From the NCBI GenBank assembly GCA_001566295.1, contig KQ964247.1, forward strand, positions 3,906,001 to 3,970,000: a stretch of DNA of 64,000 nucleotides, given 5' to 3'. A program made the position numbers and the translations under genes. The notes under the pieces are model-generated. The model was not told the DNA's origin. It saw nothing but the letters and a program-made list of their open reading frames with translations, and did not search any database. This DNA comes from Microdochium bolleyi (taxonomy: Eukaryota; Ascomycota; Sordariomycetes; Xylariales; Microdochiaceae). Below, one piece after another: positions 57,277-64,000 of this stretch; within the stretch, counting starts at the first letter, position 1; the number at the start of each line of letters is the position of its first letter.

Positions 57277-59079
57277 TCAAAGCCTCGCCCTCGGCCTCCA
57301 CGTGATCCACGGGTGCCCTTCCCCGCCGTTGTGCAGCAGCGGCTCGAGCAGCGCCGTGTTGACCATGCCCGGGTGCGCCTGGTCGACGTCCGTGATGCCG
57401 CTGAGCTTCATGCTCGTGGCCAGCTCGTCCCGCAGGATCTCGCACAGCTGCTCGACGCCCGCCTGCCCGTAGTTGACCGCGTACAGGAACGGGCGGCCGA
57501 CCCCGACCGCCGTCGCGCCCAGCGCGATCGCCTTGAGGATGTCGGTGCCCCGCGTGAACCCCCCGTCGACGTAGACCTCGAGCTTGTCGAAGACCTCGGG
57601 GCATGCCTGTGGCCGTGTGAGAGGCAAGCCAGTGGGTAGGGATACCAGGTGAAATGCCGGCATCTAGAGGGAAAGGGGCGGGAGGGGGTTTGTAGTCTAA
57701 ACATACCTTGTGCATCTCCAGCAGCGTCAGCATAGCCGGCTGCGTCGTATCCAGTGACCGCCCGCCGTGGTTGCTCAGCAGGATCCCGTCCACGCCGTAC
57801 TCGGCGGCCATCCTCGCGTCCGCCGCGGTCTGCACGCCCTTCAGCACGAGGGGTGTGCCGCCCGACGCCTGCCGGATCCACGCGAGGTCCTCCCAGCACA
57901 GCGTCGGGTCAATGTACCGCGCCATCACGCGGCCCAGGCCGCCGCCCTTCTTGTCGTTGGTCGCGACCGCGCCGCTGATGGCCGCCGTCACGTTGCCCGC
58001 CGCGGCGATGCGCTCGTCGGCCTCGCGCTTCCCGGGCACGGGCGCGTCCACGGTCACGAAGATGGCCTTGATGCCGAGTTCCTTGGCGGACTGAAGCAGG
58101 GCCTCGGTCTTGGAGCGGTCCGAGTTGACGTAGAGCTGCAGGAAGAAGGACTGGCCGGAGAGCCCAGCCGCGACAATGTCCTCGAGTGGAAAGGACGCGT
58201 TGGTTGATATCTGTCATTGCAAGGACCTATGTTAGAAAGAAAGTCCCGGTTCACTCAAACACTTGGTAGTAAGCAGGTGGCCTTACTGTCTGGATTATGC
58301 CCTGGCTCCCACATGCCTTTGCAATTGCAATCTCCCCGTCCGGGTGCGCCAGCCTCGCCATGGCCGCGGGGCTTACGAAAAACGGCGCGCTGGAGTCGAG
58401 GCCAAGGATCCTCCTGCTGGTCCTGACCTCCTTGACATTGCGCAGCACCCGGGGCCGCAGCAGCAGGCGCTTGTGGAAGTCAGCATTGGCCCGCAGCGTG
58501 ACGAGGTCAGTGGCCGCGGACGAGTAGAACGCGAATGTCTTGGCCGTGTACGTCCGGCGCGCGACGTCCTCGAAGTCGTGCACGGCGATAAGGCTGCTCA
58601 GCGGTGGCTTGGTGTATTCCTCCTCTTGTGATGAGACCTCTTTGTTACTACTACTACTGCTACTGCCGCTGCGGATGACTGCCATCGAGGCCGGTCTAGG
58701 GTCTTCTGCGGTGACTTTGGTAATGGTGCTCGGATCCACGGCGCCGCGGATCTGCTCTGGCGCGAGTGCCTTGAGGATTCCCGGGGCGTGGATCTCATTG
58801 AAAGCTGCGCTGGCGTCTGAGCCCGCGTGCTGCAGAATTACTGCGAGTGCGATACGGGCTAGTCAGCATTGGTCTATATCTATGTAGGTGTTCTGATAGC
58901 ACGGGGGCACCAAGCGACGGTGTGTACTCACTTGCAGCTCCGCCAGGGTGCTCGAAATCGGACAGGTCGAGGACTTGGCTGTTGACGATCAGCCAGCAGT
59001 CTCCTTGCCTGTCGTGTTTCTGGACTTCTTTGAATGAGATGAGCTGTCCACCAACTGCCTCGACTGTCGTTGATGCCAT
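57277..59079 (-). CDS. cytochrome b5-FMN 2-hydroxyacid dehydrogenase (flavocytochrome b2-like), 511 aa
   Basis: Four exons, 59079-58932, 58840-58287, 58210-57707 and 57606-57277, join exactly in frame. Residues about 12-88 are a cytochrome b5 domain with heme ligands H44 (HPGG) and H67 (EIHAPG), spaced as in yeast flavocytochrome b2. The FMN-dependent alpha-hydroxyacid dehydrogenase barrel follows: FAFYSSAATDLVTL, SPAAMARLAHPDGE, ACGSQGIIQT, the catalytic SNHGGRSLD with its histidine and arginine, and DGGFTRGTDILKAIALGA. It should oxidise an L-2-hydroxy acid to the 2-oxo acid and pass electrons through heme to a one-electron acceptor. The N-terminus begins MASTTVEAVGG and lacks the mitochondrial presequence of lactate dehydrogenase Cyb2. 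In this neighbourhood a sugar acid is a more likely substrate than lactate, but that is inference. Confidence 0.92.
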
Positions 59080-59646
59080 GACTTCTGCGAGGCGTCTGTG
59101 TCTTCCGAAGAATACTAAAAGAAAGAGCAATGCACGATGTCGTGGACGAGCAAGTCGTGTGAACCGGACGGATAGGAGGGTTGAAAGACTTGACTCAGCG
59201 TAGTCAGCAGCGATTCAGGGCTTCGCTATGTTGCCGATATCAAACCCCAACGACAGAATATTTCTCCGTGGATGGAGCCATGGTGCAGACCTGGCCCGGG
59301 CTGTCCGAGGCCGAGCCGGGGCCTCCGCATGGTGCTTCCGGCGCAGTGGGTCCGAGCGGGGCTATTGTGCGGAGGCGGGGCCGGCCCCACCATCGGCGGA
59401 CCCTCCGGTGGCAGCGCGCCATGACTCGCATCGGAGGATACGTACAACTGCAGTGTCCGGACCTGCCTCCCCGCCTCCGCCATCAGGGGCTTGGCCGACC
59501 TCGCTCGAGCTGTGCGTGCGGGGAATCGATGTTGCCCTTTTGGAGATGTCACAAATCTGTTCAAGCTCACAATCACGAGCTTGGTCTCTCGGTTGTTCTC
59601 CCCCTTGCCCCTCGAGCCACACTACTCTTTCTGTCTTTGGCAGTGA
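59080..59646. promoter_or_regulatory. divergent promoter of FMN dehydrogenase and kinase-reductase fusion
   Basis: A 567-bp head-to-head interval. It contains two CGG-N5-CCG inverted sites, at 59317-59327 and 59397-59407, whose starts are 80 bp apart. The heptamer CGGAGGC occurs on either strand at 59321-59327, 59370-59376 and 59473-59479. These are plausible targets of the Zn2Cys6 regulator encoded at 51695-54124. Composition is GC-rich, so single occurrences alone would mean little. Confidence 0.5.
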
Positions 59647-62196
59647 ATGAGACCCAACATGGCGTACAACAGCACAGAAGAATGCCCGATACTATCGAAA
59701 ACAGAAGCGCTCGCTCGGCTGCCACCACCAGTCGATGCCAGCGAGGTCTGCCGCCAGATCACCAAGCAAGTGTCAGATCGCGGCCTCCCCGTGCTCGTGG
59801 TCCTCGACGACGACCCCACCGGCACGCAGACGTGCCACGGCATCAACGTTCTGTCCGTCTGGGACGAGGCGACACTGCTCCAAGAGTTCCGCTCCGGCTG
59901 TCCCGGGTTTTTCATCCTCACCAACTCGCGGGCCCTGCCGCCGCCCGAGGCCCGCGACCTCATCCGCGAGATCTGCAGCGCCGTCGCACAGGCCGCTGAC
60001 AAGGCTGACCAGCTGCGCTTCGAGGTCGTCCTGCGTGGTGACTCGACACTGCGAGGTCACTTTCCCGACGAGGTCGAGGTTGCTGAAGAGGTCCTCGGGG
60101 AGGCAGACGTCTGGGTGCTCGCTCCCTTTTTCGAGCAGGGCGGCCGCCTGACCATCGACGATGTGCACTACGTGGCCGGGCCCGGCGACGAGCTGGTGCC
60201 AGCGGCGCAGACACCCTTCGCCAAAGACGCCACTTTCGGATACACTCGATCGAACCTGCGGGAGTACATCCGTGAAAAGTCCAAAGGAAGCATCGCCCAG
60301 GACCGGATACACTCTGTGACTCTGGACGACATCCGCACTGGCGGACCGCAGACGGTGGCAGCAAAGCTCCTGTCTCTGCCTCGCCGCTCCGTTGTCATCG
60401 TCAACGCGGTGCAGACCGCGGACATGGATATCTTCATCAAGGGTCTGCTTGACGCCAGCAGCCGGGGCAGCACCAAGTTCATCTACCGCACCGGTGCGGC
60501 CTTCGTATCGAGCCGGCTCGGCATGCAACAGATCGCACCCCTGACACCAGCGGATCTGAATATGGACCTTTCCCCGTCTGCCCCTGGCGGGCTGATCATC
60601 GCGGGCTCCTACGTGCCCAAGACGACCGAGCAGCTCGCCTCCCTCGTGGACGGTCGCGGCGAGGCGCTAGTCACCATCACACTCGACGTCTCCGAGCTAC
60701 TCCATTCACCCGAGAAAACCATGCCGCTCCTCCTCGCGAGCGCCAACACGGCCGGCGAGCACATCAGCAGCGGGCGGGACGTGCTGGTCATGACGAGCCG
60801 CAAGCTCGTCACTGGCGTCGACGAGACGTCGAGCCTGCGTATCGGCAGCGTCGTCGCCGAGGCACTCGTCTCGTTCCTGCGGTTCCTCATCCCGCGCCCC
60901 CGGTACGTCATCGCCAAGGGAGGGATCACGAGCTCGGACGCCGCCTCCAAGGCCCTCGGGTTCCGCCGCGCCGAGATCGTCGGGCAGGCGTGCCCCGGCG
61001 TGCCGCTGTGGCGCTGCTCGGAAACGACCTGCAAGTATCCGGACATCCCGTATGTCGTGTTCCCGGGGAACGTCGGGGAGCGGGACGCGCTCAGAGACCT
61101 CGTAGCTCGGTGGGCAATTCCTACCTCAGCTGCTTCCGGTGCTGGTGCGGTGAGCGGCGCAGGTCCAAAGGAGTGGCCCAAGATGCAGTACCAGCGGCTC
61201 GGCACGTCGGGACTGAAGATCTCGCGCGTCATCCTGGGCTGCATGTCGTTTGGCAACGAGAACTGGGAGGGCAGCCCGTGGGTCCTCCCCGAGGAGCAGG
61301 CCCTGCCGTTACTCAAGAAGGCCTACGACGTGGGCATCAACACCTGGGACACGGCCAACACGTACTCCAACGGGCGCTCCGAGGCCATCATCGCCAAGGC
61401 GATGGAGGTCTACGCGATCCCGCGCAGCAAGCTCGTCATCATGTCGAAGCTGTACTACCCCGTGCTCGAGGACGACCCGGACCGCCGGCCACAGCCCGTG
61501 GCCAACGACGGGCCCTTTGTGAACCAGATGGGGCTCAGCCGCAAGCACATCTTCGAGGCGGTCGAGGGCTCCCTGCGCCGGCTGCGGACGAGCTATATCG
61601 ACGTCCTGCAGCTGCACCGCCTCGACGTGGACACTGCGCCCGAGGAGATCATGCGCGCGCTGCACGACCTCGTGCAGATGGGAAAAGTCCTGTACATTGG
61701 CGCCTCGAGCATGCGGTGCTGGCAGTTCGCCAGGCTGCAGTACACAGCGAAAATGCGAGGCTGGACCGCCTTCTCGAGCATGTCGGGCCTGTACAACCTG
61801 CTGTACCGCGAGGAGGAGCGCGAGATGAACCCTTTCTGCGACGCCGAGGGGGTCGGGCTGATCCCGTGGAGCCCCGTGGCCAGGGGCCTGCTCGCGCGGC
61901 CGTGGGACCAGGAGACGGAGCGGTCGAGGCGGGATGCCAAGATGAAGAAGTGGTTCGGCGGGAGCCAGAACGAGGAGATTGTGCGCAGGGTCGAGAAGGT
62001 CGCCAGGGAAAAGGGGTGCTCCATGTCTGCTGTCGGGCTGGCGTGGCTGCTTAAAAAAGGCGCGTGTCCGGTCGTCGGGCTGGACAAGATGGAGCGCATC
62101 GTCTCTGTGTCGGAATGCTTGTCGGTGGAGCTGAGCCATGCGGATATGAAGTACTTGGAGGAGTTGTACCAGCCCCTGCGCGTGGAGGCAATTTAG
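59647..62196 (+). CDS. bifunctional OtnK/DUF1537 acid-sugar kinase / aldo-keto reductase fusion, 849 aa
   Basis: One uninterrupted exon (a second ATG at 59659 has a better context). Residues about 45-490 are a four-carbon acid sugar kinase: LVVLDDDPTGTQT (DDDPTG at 54-59), EVVLRGDSTLRGHFPDE, LAPFFEQGGRLTIDDVHYV in the N-terminal substrate domain, and YVIAKGGITSSDAASKALG in the C-terminal nucleotide-binding domain. Characterised DUF1537 enzymes phosphorylate tetronates such as 3-oxo-tetronate or D-threonate with ATP. A Ser/Gly/Ala linker leads at residue 513 into a second complete enzyme, an aldo-keto reductase of the YajO/AKR9 sort: MQYQRLGTSGLKISRVILG, catalytic Asp and Tyr in DTANTYSNGRSE, Lys in VIMSKLYY, His in LQLHRLD. 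Both halves look functional. The kinase-reductase fusion is unusual and has no known precedent that I can name. Confidence 0.9.
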   Translation: MRPNMAYNSTEECPILSKTEALARLPPPVDASEVCRQITKQVSDRGLPVLVVLDDDPTGTQTCHGINVLSVWDEATLLQEFRSGCPGFFILTNSRALPPPEARDLIREICSAVAQAADKADQLRFEVVLRGDSTLRGHFPDEVEVAEEVLGEADVWVLAPFFEQGGRLTIDDVHYVAGPGDELVPAAQTPFAKDATFGYTRSNLREYIREKSKGSIAQDRIHSVTLDDIRTGGPQTVAAKLLSLPRRSVVIVNAVQTADMDIFIKGLLDASSRGSTKFIYRTGAAFVSSRLGMQQIAPLTPADLNMDLSPSAPGGLIIAGSYVPKTTEQLASLVDGRGEALVTITLDVSELLHSPEKTMPLLLASANTAGEHISSGRDVLVMTSRKLVTGVDETSSLRIGSVVAEALVSFLRFLIPRPRYVIAKGGITSSDAASKALGFRRAEIVGQACPGVPLWRCSETTCKYPDIPYVVFPGNVGERDALRDLVARWAIPTSAASGAGAVSGAGPKEWPKMQYQRLGTSGLKISRVILGCMSFGNENWEGSPWVLPEEQALPLLKKAYDVGINTWDTANTYSNGRSEAIIAKAMEVYAIPRSKLVIMSKLYYPVLEDDPDRRPQPVANDGPFVNQMGLSRKHIFEAVEGSLRRLRTSYIDVLQLHRLDVDTAPEEIMRALHDLVQMGKVLYIGASSMRCWQFARLQYTAKMRGWTAFSSMSGLYNLLYREEEREMNPFCDAEGVGLIPWSPVARGLLARPWDQETERSRRDAKMKKWFGGSQNEEIVRRVEKVAREKGCSMSAVGLAWLLKKGACPVVGLDKMERIVSVSECLSVELSHADMKYLEELYQPLRVEAI

Positions 62197-63088
62197 ACCT
62201 GCAACATGTCTATCTCCGTAAAGCTCCCGTCGGTAGTTCAGTATGAGCATGATGTCCGTTTAGGGGTGATCTTCATCAATTGTTAGCCGGACCGCTTGCC
62301 ATTGCCACATTCTTTACACATCCTTCAGCTGTTTCAAATGGATGAAAGAAACTCGGCAAAGTCCCGACAATTCAAGCTTTATGGATATTAATTACGTCTC
62401 GAAACGGACTGGGTTCTAAGACTCTTACTGGATACAACGACAGCGAGAAGCGGAGGCCTGTTGCACCGCTGTTTTATGTCCTCCGGGAAATACGGGGCAA
62501 AGACATGGTTGCGAACAAGAATTCTAATGCCTGAAAATGCGACGTCAGGTACGTACGTATTCGCGCTGCCCGCATACCCTGCTTTTCTACCAAACACGGC
62601 TCCTGCGTCAACTGAACAATCCATACGGCCGAAGCCTGCACTTGCTGCATGAGTGTACTTTGGCCGGTGCGGGGAGAGGCAACAAGCGGTGGACCGCGGC
62701 CAGCGGCCCCGAATCCCGGACTCGGAACCAGGGCTCCGCGATCGGCAGATGCCCCCGCGCTCCAGCCAGACATCGGCGGTGGGTTGCGCCGTCGAACTCG
62801 GCCACTGTGCGACGAAGCTGTTGTTGTCCCCGATAATCCTCCAGAGGCCCGACGAAGCGGCGTCGGTCTAGAGTTCTTCATATCCGGACACTGGATCTGT
62901 GGTACCCAATAACGTGCCCGGAGTAGAGGGTCCCTTGGCAGCTTGAGCACTACTATCAACATTAGCACAATCGTCATCATCATCATCATCATCTCATACC
63001 TTAAGCGGCGACTTTTCCCAACACGCGAGCGATATCTACTTTTTCTGGTGTTATCCACCCTTCGAATAGACATTGTCAAATACCATCA
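62197..63088. other. intergenic region upstream of DenD-like gene
   Basis: It holds the 3' end of the fusion gene and the promoter of the next gene in the same direction. The heptamer CGGAGGC occurs at 62451-62457. A short CAT/ATC microsatellite lies at 62970-62992. No coding signature otherwise. Confidence 0.5.
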
Positions 63089-64000
63089 ATGTCAAAAGAC
63101 ACGGAGAAAATGGCTACGATCCTCATCACAGGGGCCGGAGGCTTCATCGGCCAGGCCCTAGCCGCAGCGCTCATGCAGCAGCCAGGCATCAACAAGATCA
63201 TCCTCACCGACGTCAGAGCCCCTGGCGTCCCGAAACCCAAAGCCTCGCAGGCAGCCAGCTGCCAGGTCGACACTACGGCCGCAGACCTGGTAGACCCCTC
63301 TGTTTGCGAGAAACTGCTCACGCCGGACCTGACACACATCTTCCTCCTCCACGGCATCATGTCGGGCGCCGCAGAGGCCAACTTCGAGCTCGGCCTCAAA
63401 GTCAACCTCGACTCGATGCGGCACATCATGGACGCCGTGCGCAGACAGCAGCGCCCAGCAGGACCCCCTCCGCGGGTCATCTTCCCATCCAGCCTGGCCG
63501 TCTTCGGCCCTTCGGCTGCCGGTGAGGTCATCAGCGAGTCGACCATGCCGCTCCCGCAGTCATCGTACGGCGCGCAAAAGGCCACCGTCGAGATCCTCCT
63601 CAACGACCTCTCCCGGCGGGGCATCGTGGACGCGCGCATCGTGCGCCTGCCCACCATCGTCGTGCGCCCGGGCCAGCCCTCGGGCGCCGCGTCGAGTTTC
63701 TGCTCGGGCATCATCCGCGAGCCGCTGAAGGGCCAGGTCGCCAAGCTGCCCGTCTCCCGTGATCTTGCGCTCTGGATATGCTCGACCCGGACCATCATCC
63801 GGAACCTGGTCATCGCCGCGCTCCGCGTGGAGGGGTCTGCGTTTGGTGCGGGCCGCAGCCGCGTCGTGAACCTCCCCGGCACGACTGTCACGGTGCAGGA
63901 GATGCTGGACGCGCTGGGCAAGGTGGCAGGCCACTCAGCGCTGGACCTTGTGCAGGAGGAGTACGAGGAGAGCACGGCGAAGATCGTTGGTTCGTGGCCG
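63089..64000 (+). CDS. DenD-like D-erythronate dehydrogenase (partial, runs off right edge)
   Basis: Extended-SDR/NAD-dependent epimerase family. The first 304 residues are present and the frame is still open at the window end. ATGs at 63089 (MSKDTEKMATILITGAGG) and 63110 are both possible; the second starts right at the Rossmann fold. NAD motif TGAGGFIG; catalytic YGAQK (Y-x3-K) with an upstream SSLAVFG serine. The segment RLPTIVVRPGQPSGAASSF followed by SGIIREPLKGQ is characteristic of the DenD group, which oxidises D-erythronate at C2 with NAD+ in bacterial tetronate pathways. Bacterial DenD sits beside an OtnK kinase, as here, which strengthens the call. Family length suggests only a few tens of residues are missing. 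The activity of this protein itself is inferred. Confidence 0.85.
   Translation, partial: MSKDTEKMATILITGAGGFIGQALAAALMQQPGINKIILTDVRAPGVPKPKASQAASCQVDTTAADLVDPSVCEKLLTPDLTHIFLLHGIMSGAAEANFELGLKVNLDSMRHIMDAVRRQQRPAGPPPRVIFPSSLAVFGPSAAGEVISESTMPLPQSSYGAQKATVEILLNDLSRRGIVDARIVRLPTIVVRPGQPSGAASSFCSGIIREPLKGQVAKLPVSRDLALWICSTRTIIRNLVIAALRVEGSAFGAGRSRVVNLPGTTVTVQEMLDALGKVAGHSALDLVQEEYEESTAKIVGSWP

Noticed and set aside
61309..62250. 313-codon minus-strand frame
   Set aside because: Antisense of the aldo-keto reductase half of the kinase fusion.

Overview
The window is chromosomal DNA of a filamentous ascomycete (Pezizomycotina, most likely a sordariomycete). The evidence is short (about 50-130 bp) GT-AG introns with CTAAC/CTGAC-type branch sites, Zn2Cys6 regulators, a HET-domain gene, an NPP1-type protein, a single multidomain acetyl-CoA carboxylase and many secreted proteins. 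I found 15 supported protein-coding genes (one running off the right edge), four decayed genes or gene fragments, and no convincing tRNA, rRNA, CRISPR or intact transposon. All products come from reading translations by eye; no database search was run.

Layout. 1-9.5 kb is gene-poor and holds only the eroded remains of a sugar transporter (about 6.95-8.22 kb). 9.6-17.6 kb carries a secreted protein of unknown function with an assembly gap inside an intronic poly-C run, arginyl-tRNA synthetase (probably one gene for the cytosolic and mitochondrial enzymes) and a polyamine/drug-type MFS transporter. A 4.3-kb stretch without genes precedes acetyl-CoA carboxylase (22.1-29.1 kb). 29.6-38 kb is a secretome patch: two secreted proteins of unknown function, a broken GH55 beta-1,3-glucanase fragment abutting a broken C-terminal piece of a subgroup-C chitinase, and an intact NPP1/NLP gene.

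39-46.3 kb holds a first catabolic-looking module: a DapA-family aldolase divergent from an ACS-family anion permease, followed by a Zn2Cys6 regulator bracketed by two arrays of GGTTCAGA-like short tandem repeats. Next come a 412-residue coiled-coil protein of unknown function and a HET-domain gene interrupted by one TGA.

51.7-64.0 kb is the most interesting part, apparently a sugar-acid (tetronate-like) catabolic cluster. It contains a Zn2Cys6 regulator, a DapA-aldolase/aldo-keto reductase fusion, a cytochrome b5-FMN 2-hydroxyacid dehydrogenase, an OtnK-type (DUF1537) acid-sugar kinase/aldo-keto reductase fusion, and a DenD-like D-erythronate dehydrogenase cut by the window edge. A plausible logic is oxidation of a sugar acid to a keto acid, then phosphorylation or aldol cleavage, with reductase domains fused to the enzymes that make or handle the carbonyl products. 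The substrate is not shown by the sequence.
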